A stretch of DNA of 64,000 nucleotides from an uncultured Ruminococcus sp. (GCA_947627175.1 CANQVA010000005.1:1-64000), one strand, 5' to 3'; shown: positions 51,830-60,644, counted from the first letter of the stretch. The notes: a model not told the origin generated them from the sequence alone. Numbers and translations: made by a program.

Positions 51830-53431
51830 ATGTATAAAATTGATAAGCTTAATGAGCTTGCAGAGATAGTTGCATCAAAAAGACCTGAAAATGCAAAGCT
51901 TGAACCAAGAAGAATGACAGCAGAAGAAAAGGATAGTCTCCTTGCTGAATTTCACCCCGACTACAGACAGGATCAATTCAGCGTTCTTGAAGTAGGCGTA
52001 AACAAGGGCGGAAAAGTTCCGACACAGCTTGCAGAACTTCTTCAGGGTCACAGCAGAATCAACCCGTCTGATATTGACCTCACCAATCCTGACTATGACA
52101 CAGACGTTCTTATAATCGGCGGCGGCGGAGCAGGTTCTTCATGTGCAATTGAAGCCGATGAAGCAGGCGTTAAGGCTATGATAGTTACAAAACTTCGTAT
52201 AGGCGATGCTAATACAATGATGGCTGAAGGCGGTATTCAGGCTGCTGACAAACCTAATGATTCCCCGGCTATTCATTATGTTGACGCTTTCGGCGGTGGT
52301 CATTTTGCTGCAAAGCCTGAACTTGTCAAAAAGCTTGTTACAAAAGCTCCTGAAGCTATTCAGTGGCTTAACAAACTTGGTGTTGAATTTGACAAAGAAG
52401 CTGACGGCACTATGATTACAACTCACGGCGGCGGTACTTCAAGAAAGAGAATGCACGCTGCAAAAGACTATTCCGGTGCTGAAATAATGAGAACTCTCCG
52501 TGATGAAGTTCTGAACAGAGGTATTCCTGTAATTGACTTCACTGCTGCTGTTGAAATCATTCTTGACGAAAACGGAAAAGCTGCCGGTGCTGTCCTTATG
52601 AACATGGAAACAAAGGAACTTATGGTTGCAAGAGCAAAGACTGTTGTTATTGCTACAGGCGGTGCAGGAAGAATGCATTATCAGGGATTCCCGACTTCAA
52701 ATCATTATGGTGCAACTGCTGACGGTCTTATTCTCGGTTACAGAGTAGGTGCAAAACTCCGTGATGTTGATACTCTCCAGTATCACCCGACGGGAACAGG
52801 CTATCCTGAACAGATTTTCGGTGCTTTGGTTACTGAAAAAGTTCGTTCACTTGGTGCAAAGCTTGTTAATATTGATGGTGAAGTCTTTATGAATCCGCTT
52901 GAAACACGTGATGTTACAGCTTCTTCAATTATCCGTGAATGTACAGCAAGAAACAAGGGCATTGAAACAAATCTCGGTAAAGCTGTATGGCTCGATACTC
53001 CTATGATAGAACTTATCCACGGTGAAGGAACTATTGAAAAGAGAATCCCCGCAATGCTCAGAATGTTCGGCAAATACGGAATTGACATCCGCAAAGAACC
53101 TATTCTTGTTTTCCCGACACTCCATTACCAGAACGGCGGTATTGATATAACCGATAAAAACGAAACAACTGTTGAAAACCTCTTTGCTGCCGGTGAAGTT
53201 GCAGGCGGTATTCACGGAAGAAACAGACTTATGGGTAATTCTCTCCTTGATGTTATCGTATTCGGAAGAAATGCCGGAATATATGCTGCTGAAAAGGCTA
53301 AGGAAACAGCAACCCCTGAAAAACTTACTCTTGAACATATCAATAAGTTTAATGCAGAACTCGCTGATGCCGGAATTGATACAGGCAAAGTTTCACCTAT
53401 GCTTCTGCCTCACTATGCAAGAAAGTCATAA
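51830..53431 (+). CDS. frdA: Fumarate reductase flavoprotein subunit (soluble, no membrane anchor)
   Basis: A 533-residue FAD protein of the SdhA/FrdA/TfrA family. After a unique N-terminal extension of about 90 residues comes the Rossmann motif TDVLIIGGGGAGSS, then MMAEGGIQAA, THGGGTSRKRMHAA (flavin-linking region; residue pattern TSRKRMH), LQYHPTGTGYP, NPLETRDVTA, LHYQNGGIDI and GGIHGRNRLMGNSLLD. The His and Arg residues that bind and protonate fumarate in known enzymes appear present. No FrdC/FrdD anchor is encoded nearby, so the enzyme should be cytosolic and take electrons from the preceding modules. Confidence 0.88.
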   Translation: MYKIDKLNELAEIVASKRPENAKLEPRRMTAEEKDSLLAEFHPDYRQDQFSVLEVGVNKGGKVPTQLAELLQGHSRINPSDIDLTNPDYDTDVLIIGGGGAGSSCAIEADEAGVKAMIVTKLRIGDANTMMAEGGIQAADKPNDSPAIHYVDAFGGGHFAAKPELVKKLVTKAPEAIQWLNKLGVEFDKEADGTMITTHGGGTSRKRMHAAKDYSGAEIMRTLRDEVLNRGIPVIDFTAAVEIILDENGKAAGAVLMNMETKELMVARAKTVVIATGGAGRMHYQGFPTSNHYGATADGLILGYRVGAKLRDVDTLQYHPTGTGYPEQIFGALVTEKVRSLGAKLVNIDGEVFMNPLETRDVTASSIIRECTARNKGIETNLGKAVWLDTPMIELIHGEGTIEKRIPAMLRMFGKYGIDIRKEPILVFPTLHYQNGGIDITDKNETTVENLFAAGEVAGGIHGRNRLMGNSLLDVIVFGRNAGIYAAEKAKETATPEKLTLEHINKFNAELADAGIDTGKVSPMLLPHYARKS

Positions 53432-53570
53432 TTAAACTTAATTATAATCTGCGGAAACCGACGGGCATATTATTTGTTCGTCGGTTTGTGCGGTTTATAC
53501 ATATTGTTGATATTGCACAAAATTTATGCAATATCGGTAAAAAATAACAAAGAAAGAGGTAATGTAAATC

Positions 53571-54812
53571 ATGGATTTAATTACGGTTGGAAGTTTTTCT
53601 ATCAGCATTAAAGAAATAACTTTCCTGATGTTTGCAGTCTTTTTTATAACGACTGTTGGCTATCTTATTGGCAGAATTACCGTTAAAGGCGTTTCGCTCG
53701 GCACTGCCGGTGTATTTATAATAGCCCTTCTTTACGGCTGTTTTTGCTACAGCAATCTCGGTGAAAACCTTATGCTTGAAGGCACGACGTATGTCAAGAA
53801 CGCACTTAAAGTTATCGAAAATATCGGACTTATTCTTTTCGTAACGTCTGTAGGATTCATTGCAGGTCCGAACTTCTTCGGAAATTTCAAAAAGAACTTC
53901 AAGTCATATGTACTTCTTGCACTTGTCGTAATTATTGCAGGCGGACTTGCCTGCGGTGGCTGTATCCTTATTGACAAGGGCGTTTCAGGTGACCCGACTG
54001 AAAACATCGCTGCAATGCTTGTCGGACTTCTTTCAGGAGCTCTTACAAGTACACCTGCTTTTTCAGCCGCAAAGGCAACTGTTGCATCACGTGCAAACGG
54101 TGAAGTGCTTGAAGACCTCGTAACAGTTGGTCATGGTATTGCTTATCTTTTCGGTGTAATCGGCGTTGTTCTTTTTGTTCAGCTTGTTCCGAAATTCATG
54201 AAAGCTGATATGAAAAAGGAACGTGAACAGCTTATAGCTGCTGATTCAGAAGGTTCAAAGAAAAAACCAAAGGGCAAACTTATTGAAATGGACGAATTCG
54301 GTTTCATGCCTTTTGCACTTGCTTCAATTCTCGGTATCTTTATTGGTTCAATAAAGTTTGGTAACTTCTCGCTTACCACAACAGGCGGTTGCCTGCTTGT
54401 TTCACTTTTATTCGGTCATTTCGGCAATTTCGGAAAAGTAAACATAATGCCGAAAGAAAGCACTCTTAAAGTTTTCAGGGAATTTGGACTTATGATGTTC
54501 CTTATCGGTGCAGGCGTTGCAGGCGGTGCAAGTTTCGTTGAACACTTCAAAGCTGTATACTTCCTCTACGGAATAATCATGACAATTGTTCCGATGATTG
54601 TCGGCTTCTTCTTTGCAAAATATGTTCTCAAACTCAGCCTCCTCAATAACCTCGGTTCAATTACAGGCGGTATGACTTCTACTCCCGCACTTGGTACTCT
54701 CATCAGTACAGCAGGTACAGAAAATGTTGCATCTGCTTATGCCGCTACATATCCTGTAGCACTTATTGCAGTAGTTATCATATCACAAGTTCTGCTTATG
54801 ATATTTAAGTAA
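53571..54812 (+). CDS. AspT/SucE-family (YidE/YbjL duplication) transporter, no RCK_C domains
   Basis: A 413-residue membrane protein with roughly ten hydrophobic segments. Each half carries the family's glycine/serine/threonine signature: GLLSGALTSTPAFSAAKA in the first half and GSITGGMTSTPALGTLIST in the second. The short charged linker (residues about 205-245) replaces the two RCK_C domains found in full-length AspT and SucE, which run to about 540 residues. Family members exchange aspartate and alanine or export succinate. Placed directly after fumarate reductase, a succinate exporter is the best guess. A terminator follows. Confidence 0.8.
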   Translation: MDLITVGSFSISIKEITFLMFAVFFITTVGYLIGRITVKGVSLGTAGVFIIALLYGCFCYSNLGENLMLEGTTYVKNALKVIENIGLILFVTSVGFIAGPNFFGNFKKNFKSYVLLALVVIIAGGLACGGCILIDKGVSGDPTENIAAMLVGLLSGALTSTPAFSAAKATVASRANGEVLEDLVTVGHGIAYLFGVIGVVLFVQLVPKFMKADMKKEREQLIAADSEGSKKKPKGKLIEMDEFGFMPFALASILGIFIGSIKFGNFSLTTTGGCLLVSLLFGHFGNFGKVNIMPKESTLKVFREFGLMMFLIGAGVAGGASFVEHFKAVYFLYGIIMTIVPMIVGFFFAKYVLKLSLLNNLGSITGGMTSTPALGTLISTAGTENVASAYAATYPVALIAVVIISQVLLMIFK

Positions 54813-54816
54813 ATAA

Positions 54817-54848
54817 TAAAACCGTTCCTTTCGGGGAACGGTTTTTTA
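54817..54848. terminator. Bidirectional terminator
   Basis: Stem AAACCGTTCC/GGAACGGTTT with T and A runs on opposite sides, between convergent transporter and pyrE genes. Confidence 0.85.
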
Positions 54849-54850
54849 CT

Positions 54851-55501
54851 TTATACTCCGTAAGTATTTCTGTATTCAAGCATTTTGTCAAGGTATTCTT
54901 TACCCGAAACAATGTCATTTTTAATAGCATTTATAATATCTTCCATAGTAACTATAGGATAGACTGTAACGCCAAAATCACGTTTCACTTCCTGCACTGC
55001 TGAAAGTTCGCCTGTACCTTTTTCCATGCGGTCAACGGTGATAACCATTCCGGTAACGTCAACATCTGCTGCTGATTTCAGCTTCGGCATAGATTCACGG
55101 AGAGCTTTTCCTGATGTCATAACATCATCAATAATAACGACCTTTTCGCCGTCTGTGAGTTTTTTTCCTACAAACATACCGCCTTCGCCGTGGTCTTTTG
55201 CCTCTTTGCGGTCAAAACAATATGAAACGTCAATATCATATTTATTGCTGAGTGCCACAACAGCCGAAACAGCAAGCGGTATGCCCTTGTAAGCAGGACC
55301 GAAAAGAGTTTCAACGGGGATATTATTTTCATGAATGCATTCAGCATAATATTCACCCAGTTTTGCAAGCTGTCTGCCTGTTTTGTAATTACCGCAGTTT
55401 ATGAAGTAGGGGGCTTTTCTTCCGCTTTTTAGTGTAAACTCACCGAATGTAAGCACTCCACATTCAACCATGAATTTTATAAAACTTTCTTTGTAAGTCA
55501 T
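54851..55501 (-). CDS. pyrE: Orotate phosphoribosyltransferase
   Basis: A 216-residue pyrimidine-pathway enzyme making OMP from orotate and PRPP. It has TLKSGRKAPYFINCG, the LFGPAYKGIPLA loop, KDHGEGGMFVG and the PRPP motif VVIIDDVMTSGKA. Length is normal. The gene is isolated from other pyr genes; two PIN-domain genes lie upstream on the same strand. Confidence 0.95.
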   Translation of the reverse strand: MTYKESFIKFMVECGVLTFGEFTLKSGRKAPYFINCGNYKTGRQLAKLGEYYAECIHENNIPVETLFGPAYKGIPLAVSAVVALSNKYDIDVSYCFDRKEAKDHGEGGMFVGKKLTDGEKVVIIDDVMTSGKALRESMPKLKSAADVDVTGMVITVDRMEKGTGELSAVQEVKRDFGVTVYPIVTMEDIINAIKNDIVSGKEYLDKMLEYRNTYGV

Positions 55502-55522
55502 TTTTTTAACTCCTGTTATTTT

Positions 55523-56017
55523 TTATTTTTTTCCTAAATGGGGAAATATTGAGGATTTTTTTGTTTTTTTGGTTTCTTTTTTCGGTTGGGATTTAGGCTT
55601 TTCAGAATTGGAATTTTCTGGATTGGGTTTTTCAGTATTAGTATTATCTTGATTTGATAATATTTTAATGTCAATTTCCATTACTTCCCAGAATTTTTTT
55701 AAAGTTTCAAATTCTTTGTTATTGCTTACAATATAATATTCAACATTGGAATTTGTTCTCATTATATCATATGCTAAGTATGATGCAAGAAAAATTTTCA
55801 GTGACATTGTACTGTCCATTTCCTGAAAATTTATTTCTGAAAGGCTTGAATGAATCTTTTTAAATAATGCAAAATCTATTGTACTCTTTCCGGTTGTGTA
55901 GAATATTGTCACTTTATCTTTTCCGGAAAGATACTCCATTATTATGTTAAGACCACTCTGTCCTACGCTGTCATAGTCCACAAGATAGTAATTAAAACTT
56001 GTTCCTCCTGAATCCAT
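55523..56017 (-). CDS. PIN-like domain protein, degenerate paralogue
   Basis: A 164-residue protein clearly paralogous to the next gene upstream: YYLVDYDSVGQSGLN aligns with its YYFIDYENVHKAGLH. Several acidic positions differ. The paralogue's ALDFQLASYIGY becomes SLKIFLASYLAY (Asp lost), and VISKDAGFE becomes IVSNNKEFE (Asp lost), so nuclease activity is doubtful. The C-terminal 45 residues are a low-complexity, Pro/Lys/Glu-rich tail that may bind nucleic acid or a partner. It lies 13 bp after the paralogue and may act as its partner. Confidence 0.65.
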   Translation of the reverse strand: MDSGGTSFNYYLVDYDSVGQSGLNIIMEYLSGKDKVTIFYTTGKSTIDFALFKKIHSSLSEINFQEMDSTMSLKIFLASYLAYDIMRTNSNVEYYIVSNNKEFETLKKFWEVMEIDIKILSNQDNTNTEKPNPENSNSEKPKSQPKKETKKTKKSSIFPHLGKK

Positions 56018-56030
56018 TTATTTTCACCTC

Positions 56031-56645
56031 CTATTTTATTAACGGCTTTATTGCCGAATAAATTGTCTTTGTCTTTTCACTGCCGAATCTTTTGCAAAGC
56101 TCCTGATTTATATCACATTTTATTTTCGGAATCGGAACATCATATCTTTCAACATTTTTCGTCAGTATATCTTTTACAAAGTCCAAATCTTCCTTTTCAA
56201 GTTCAAGTTGACTAAGAGCAGACTTTATTTCCGATTTTTTCAGTGAATCAAATTTCTTACTTTGTGATACATCAGAAGTACGACATATTTTTATTCCGTA
56301 TTTCCGCCAGAAATTGCATACATTTTCAAATCCTGCGTCTTTGCTTATAACATGACATATACATTTTGGATGCTGTCCTATTATGTAACCTATATATGAG
56401 GCAAGTTGGAAATCAAGTGCATTTTTTCCGACAGTATCAACTTCAAAATATGTAATTTTAGCTTTTGTTTCGATAATCTGACTATGCAGACTAAAAGGGA
56501 GTTTATCTGCATTTTTACTGTAAAAAATAATTACATTATCGCTTTTATTCAGTTCATCAATTCCGTGAAGCCCTGCTTTATGTACGTTTTCATAGTCTAT
56601 GAAATAATATCTTTTCTGCTTTTTTTCGCCTTTTTTATCAGACAT
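56031..56645 (-). CDS. PIN-like domain protein (putative ribonuclease)
   Basis: A 204-residue PIN/NYN-type protein. The candidate metal-binding acids are in FIDYENVHKAGLHGI (residue about 16), VDTVGKNALDFQLASY (about 70) and HVISKDAGFENVC (about 100), all in the order expected for such nucleases. The C-terminal helical part is unassigned. These proteins often cleave RNA, sometimes in defence or toxin settings; no target is evident. It shares a transcript with the degenerate paralogue and a zinc-ribbon gene upstream. Confidence 0.7.
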   Translation of the reverse strand: MSDKKGEKKQKRYYFIDYENVHKAGLHGIDELNKSDNVIIFYSKNADKLPFSLHSQIIETKAKITYFEVDTVGKNALDFQLASYIGYIIGQHPKCICHVISKDAGFENVCNFWRKYGIKICRTSDVSQSKKFDSLKKSEIKSALSQLELEKEDLDFVKDILTKNVERYDVPIPKIKCDINQELCKRFGSEKTKTIYSAIKPLIK

Positions 56646-56660
56646 AACAGCACTTCCTTC

Positions 56661-57014
56661 TTATATTGATTCATACAAATATCCGCAATGCGGACAACGT
56701 GGGTAATCTATATCAATTTCAGCATGGCATTCCGGGCATATTTTAACAGGGAGAATATCAATATTATCGTCGAAATCTTTGTTGAAACGTCCTATAAATC
56801 CGACCGGTTTCGTATACTGAAAAATTCCCGCCATCATTCCGCAGTCAGGGCAGTAGAACCCAAGTGTTGAACTTTGTGGAGTTTCACAATATTTTTCTCC
56901 GTTTTCGTACCATGCGGCAACAGGATAAGCACGATATATACCGTTATCTGTGCTATGTTGCTCCATTCTGAATTCACCCATTCGCATAGGTTTTCTGCAC
57001 TTTATGCAAATCAT
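56661..57014 (-). CDS. Zinc-ribbon protein of unknown function
   Basis: A 117-residue protein. It begins MICIKCRKPMRMGEF (first CxxC), has CPDCGMMAG in the middle and CPECHAE with CPHCGYLYESI at the end, so four cysteine pairs could make two zinc ribbons. No enzyme motif. I start it at 57014 with CAGGAGG upstream; the extra nine residues to 57041 overlap that site. It is the first gene of the run leading to the PIN pair. Confidence 0.65.
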   Translation of the reverse strand: MICIKCRKPMRMGEFRMEQHSTDNGIYRAYPVAAWYENGEKYCETPQSSTLGFYCPDCGMMAGIFQYTKPVGFIGRFNKDFDDNIDILPVKICPECHAEIDIDYPRCPHCGYLYESI

Positions 57015-57232
57015 AAAAAATACCTCCTGAAAGTACAGCATATTTCCGAATCGGTTTTATCATTTTAATTATATCATGACTGCCCGTTTAAGTCAAGAAA
57101 AAATTATAAACAGTCTGTTATGATAAGTTAAAAATAAAAATATTAAAAAAGACTTGAAAAAAACACCTGAACAAGGTATAATAAAATAGTGCTGTAGATA
57201 CAGCATTAAATTTATAGTTTTATGGAGAAGAT

Positions 57233-58090
57233 ATGGAAAAAAATAAAAATACAAGAACAGTATCAAACAGAAAGCGTAAAAGACCAAAAGTAAGATTTAG
57301 TTTCGGCGTTCTGTTAATAATTTTCATTTTGTCATTCAGTGCGTGCTTTGCTTTATATATAGCTGCGGCAAACATGAACGAAAATTTCTTTGAAGATGAA
57401 TTCAATTCAATTATTGTTGAAGAAAGTGAAGAACCTGAGCAGGAGGAAACAACGGAAATTGAAAATGAAGTAAGCGATGAACAACAGCCTGTTGAACAAA
57501 CTCCTGTAACAAATCCCGTCCCACAGTCAGCCGCCGCCGATTATGCGACATATTTCGACAACTGCTGTCTTATTACCGATTCGACACTTCTCGAAATAGG
57601 TCAATATACTTCATTTACTGATGTTATAGGCGACGCTGCACTAAATGCCGCCAACTGCACAACTGCTAAAGTTGAAAGCAATTACGGCACAGTTACAATA
57701 TATGACACACTTAAACTTAAAAAGCCCGAAAATGTATATATGATGCTCGGTAGTGACATCGGCGTAAGCCCGACAGAAGATATGATTGCAAACTATACAA
57801 CACTTATTGAAAATCTTACAGAAGTTCTGCCGAATATGAATATATATATTATGCAAATTCCTCCCGTTATTACAGACGCTGCCCCTGTTACAAATGAACT
57901 TATAAATACCTACAACGAACAGTTGCTTGCAATGGCAAACAGTAAAAATGTTCATTGTATCGACACAAGCACTGCCTTAAAATCTATTGACGGAAACTTA
58001 AAAGAAGAATACTGGTCATCAGAAGATAAAAAATTTACTGAAGATATGTATAAAGCAGTTGTTGAATATATTTTAACTCATGTTGCATAA
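57233..58090 (+). CDS. Membrane-anchored SGNH/GDSL-hydrolase-like protein
   Basis: A 285-residue protein with a basic N-terminus (NRKRKRPKVRFSF), one transmembrane segment at about residues 25-47, and an acidic Glu/Pro-rich linker (about 52-95). The extracellular domain resembles SGNH hydrolases: LITDSTLLEIGQYTSFTDVIG at the position of the GDS block, VYMMLGSDIG and MNIYIMQIPPV. The nucleophile block reads TDS rather than GDS and the C-terminal His block is unclear, so catalysis is uncertain. It may modify cell-wall polymers. A terminator follows. Confidence 0.65.
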   Translation: MEKNKNTRTVSNRKRKRPKVRFSFGVLLIIFILSFSACFALYIAAANMNENFFEDEFNSIIVEESEEPEQEETTEIENEVSDEQQPVEQTPVTNPVPQSAAADYATYFDNCCLITDSTLLEIGQYTSFTDVIGDAALNAANCTTAKVESNYGTVTIYDTLKLKKPENVYMMLGSDIGVSPTEDMIANYTTLIENLTEVLPNMNIYIMQIPPVITDAAPVTNELINTYNEQLLAMANSKNVHCIDTSTALKSIDGNLKEEYWSSEDKKFTEDMYKAVVEYILTHVA

Positions 58091-58098
58091 TCATATAT

Positions 58099-58131
58099 GC
58101 ACATCACTATATGTTGTGGTGTGCGTTTCTT
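58099..58131 (+). terminator. Terminator of the SGNH-like gene
   Basis: Stem GCACATCAC/GTGGTGTGC (nine pairs with one G-U), eight-base loop, then a T-rich run, directly after the stop. Confidence 0.8.
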
Positions 58132-58240
58132 TTTGATTTTCGTTACTGAATCAACGAAATATAGCCGAAAACTCATTTTTATTGTATATTATAAACAATT
58201 TTAAATTGAAATTTCCGTTTTTTATTGTTGAATTATACAA

Positions 58241-58269
58241 TTGACAACAAGCATTATTTGGATTATACT
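58241..58269 (+). promoter_or_regulatory. Promoter of nrdDG
   Basis: TTGACA (58241-58246), 17 bp, TATACT (58264-58269), 56 bp before nrdD. Confidence 0.75.
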
Positions 58270-58292
58270 ATTATAAGCACATACAAAGCAAG

Positions 58293-58308
58293 ATACAATA
58301 TATTGTGG
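58293..58308. promoter_or_regulatory. Candidate NrdR box
   Basis: ATACAATATATTGTGG contains the perfect palindrome ACAATATATTGT and fits the NrdR box pattern (ACA-A/T-rich-TGT). It overlaps the expected transcript leader of nrdD. A usual second box at about 31 bp is not clear. Confidence 0.6.
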
Positions 58309-58325
58309 CTGGAGGTATAGTCTAA

Positions 58326-60644
58326 ATGATAATTCATATTATTAAAAGGGACGGTCGTAAAGTTCCGTTCAATATTGAAAAGATTGCAAACGCAATTTTC
58401 AGGGCGGCTCAGTCATGCGGAGGTACTGATTTCAATAAAGCTATGGAAATAGCCGTTGAAGTATACGAAACGTATGAAAATGAAAATCCCGGAAAAGTTC
58501 CTACTGTTGAAGAGATTCAAGACCTTGTCGAAAAGACTCTCATTGAAAAAGGTCATGCAAGAACAGCAAAGGCTTATATACTTTATCGCTATGAACGTAC
58601 ACGTTCACGTGAGATGAAAACAAATCTCATGTGTGTACTTAATGAACTGACTTTCAGTTCTGCAAAGGACAGCGACATAAAGCGTGAAAATGCTAACATT
58701 GATGGCGATACGGCTATGGGTACTATGCTTAAATACGGTTCTGTTTCGGCGAAAGAGTATTATGAAATGTACGTTCTTGAACCTAAACACGCAAAGGCAC
58801 ACCGCAACGGAGATATTCATATTCATGACCTCGATTTCTATACTCTTACAACAACCTGTACCCAGATTGACCTTAAAAAACTCTTTACAAACGGTTTTTC
58901 AACCGGTCACGGATTTTTGAGAGAACCGAACGATATTTCAAGTTATTCCGCTCTTGCCTGCATAGCTATTCAGTCAAATCAGAATGACCAGCACGGCGGA
59001 CAAAGTATTCCGACTTTTGACTATGCAATGTCAGACGGTATAAAAAAGACATATTCTTCAAGATATACACAGAATATCGCAAGGGCGTTGTCACTTATCG
59101 GAGGCATTGAAAATGAATTTGAAGTTGCAGAAAACATAAAGAAAGAAGTTTATGAAAAATATAACCTTATTCCGAATCTTGCAAATGACAACGGCTATCA
59201 GCAGAAAGAATATGAAATTCTTTTGAATTATGTTGACAGAGAAACAGCCGAAAGAGTTCAGGAATTTGCCATAAAGAACGCAGTAAAGGAAACTGACCGT
59301 GCCACATATCAGGCAATGGAAGCACTTATTCATAACCTCAATACAATGAACAGCCGAGCAGGGGCTCAGACACCTTTCAGTTCAATAAACTATGGTACAG
59401 ATACTTCACCGGAAGGCAGAATGGTTATAAAGAATGTTCTGCTTGCTCAGGAAGCGGGATTAGGTAACGGCGAAACCCCGATTTTCCCTATACATATATT
59501 TAAAATAAAAGAGGGAGTAAATTATAATCCGACTGACCCGAACTATGACCTTTTCAAATTGGCGTGCCGTGTTTCCGCAAAACGTCTTTTCCCTAACTTT
59601 TCATTTATTGACGCACCGTTCAATCTTCAGTATTACAAAGAGGGAAACCCTGATACTGAAATTGCTTACATGGGTTGCCGTACAAGAGTTATCGGAAACA
59701 ATTATGACCCGTCAAGAGAAATAGTCACAGGCAGAGGAAACCTCAGTTTTACATCTATCAATCTTCCAAGGCTTGCTATAAAAGCAGACCATAATGTGGG
59801 TTTGTTTTTTGATATGCTTGATGATATGATGGATTTGACCATTGACCAGCTTATGCACCGTTTCAGAATACAGTGTCAGAAAAAAGTAAGAAATTTCCCG
59901 TTCCTTATGGGGCAGGGAATATGGATTGATTCAGACAAGCTTTCACCCGATGACAGCATTGAAGAAGTCCTTAAACACGGCACATTGTCAGTTGGTTTTA
60001 TCGGACTTGCAGAGGCTCTTAAAGCTCTTATCGGAGTTCACCACGGCGAAAGTGAAGAAGCACGTGAACTCGGTTTAGAAATAATAACAACAATGCGTAA
60101 ACGTCTTGACGAAGAGGCAAAGAGAACAGGGCTTAATTTCTCACTTCTTGCAACTCCTGCTGAGGGACTTTCCGGACGTTTTGTACGTATGGACGCTAAA
60201 AAATTCGGCATCATAGAGGGCGTAACAGACAGAGAATATTATACAAATTCTTTCCATGTGCCTGTTTACTATCCTATCAGTGCATTTGAAAAAATAAAAA
60301 TTGAAGCACCTTATCATGAACTCACAAATGCCGGTCATATAAGTTACATTGAACTTGACGGCGACCCGCTTGAAAATCTCAGTGCATTTGAAAAAATTGT
60401 ACGCTGTATGAAAGAATCGGGAATAGGCTATGGTGCTATAAATCATCCTGTTGACCGTGACCCGTGTTGCGGATATACCGGAATTATCGGAGAAACTTGC
60501 CCATGCTGTGGCAGACATGAAAGTGCAGGCAGTGTTTCATTTGACAGAATACGCCGTATTACAGGCTATCTCGTCGGAACTCTTGACCGCTTCAACAACG
60601 GAAAACGTGCCGAAGAGCGTGACAGAGTGAAACACAATGTCTGA
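58326..60644 (+). CDS. nrdD: Anaerobic ribonucleoside-triphosphate reductase
   Basis: A 772-residue class III ribonucleotide reductase. The N-terminal 95 residues form an ATP-cone (VIKRDGRKVPFNIEKIANAIFRAA-like, VEEIQDLVEKTL). The catalytic barrel has GDIHIHDLDFYT, QSNQNDQHGGQSIP and YMGCRTRV. The C-terminal zinc site has CCGYTG and CPCCGR, and the glycyl radical is in RRITGYLVGTLDRFNNGK. It supplies deoxynucleotides without oxygen. Its start follows GGAGG, and it overlaps its activase by 8 bp. Confidence 0.97.
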   Translation: MIIHIIKRDGRKVPFNIEKIANAIFRAAQSCGGTDFNKAMEIAVEVYETYENENPGKVPTVEEIQDLVEKTLIEKGHARTAKAYILYRYERTRSREMKTNLMCVLNELTFSSAKDSDIKRENANIDGDTAMGTMLKYGSVSAKEYYEMYVLEPKHAKAHRNGDIHIHDLDFYTLTTTCTQIDLKKLFTNGFSTGHGFLREPNDISSYSALACIAIQSNQNDQHGGQSIPTFDYAMSDGIKKTYSSRYTQNIARALSLIGGIENEFEVAENIKKEVYEKYNLIPNLANDNGYQQKEYEILLNYVDRETAERVQEFAIKNAVKETDRATYQAMEALIHNLNTMNSRAGAQTPFSSINYGTDTSPEGRMVIKNVLLAQEAGLGNGETPIFPIHIFKIKEGVNYNPTDPNYDLFKLACRVSAKRLFPNFSFIDAPFNLQYYKEGNPDTEIAYMGCRTRVIGNNYDPSREIVTGRGNLSFTSINLPRLAIKADHNVGLFFDMLDDMMDLTIDQLMHRFRIQCQKKVRNFPFLMGQGIWIDSDKLSPDDSIEEVLKHGTLSVGFIGLAEALKALIGVHHGESEEARELGLEIITTMRKRLDEEAKRTGLNFSLLATPAEGLSGRFVRMDAKKFGIIEGVTDREYYTNSFHVPVYYPISAFEKIKIEAPYHELTNAGHISYIELDGDPLENLSAFEKIVRCMKESGIGYGAINHPVDRDPCCGYTGIIGETCPCCGRHESAGSVSFDRIRRITGYLVGTLDRFNNGKRAEERDRVKHNV

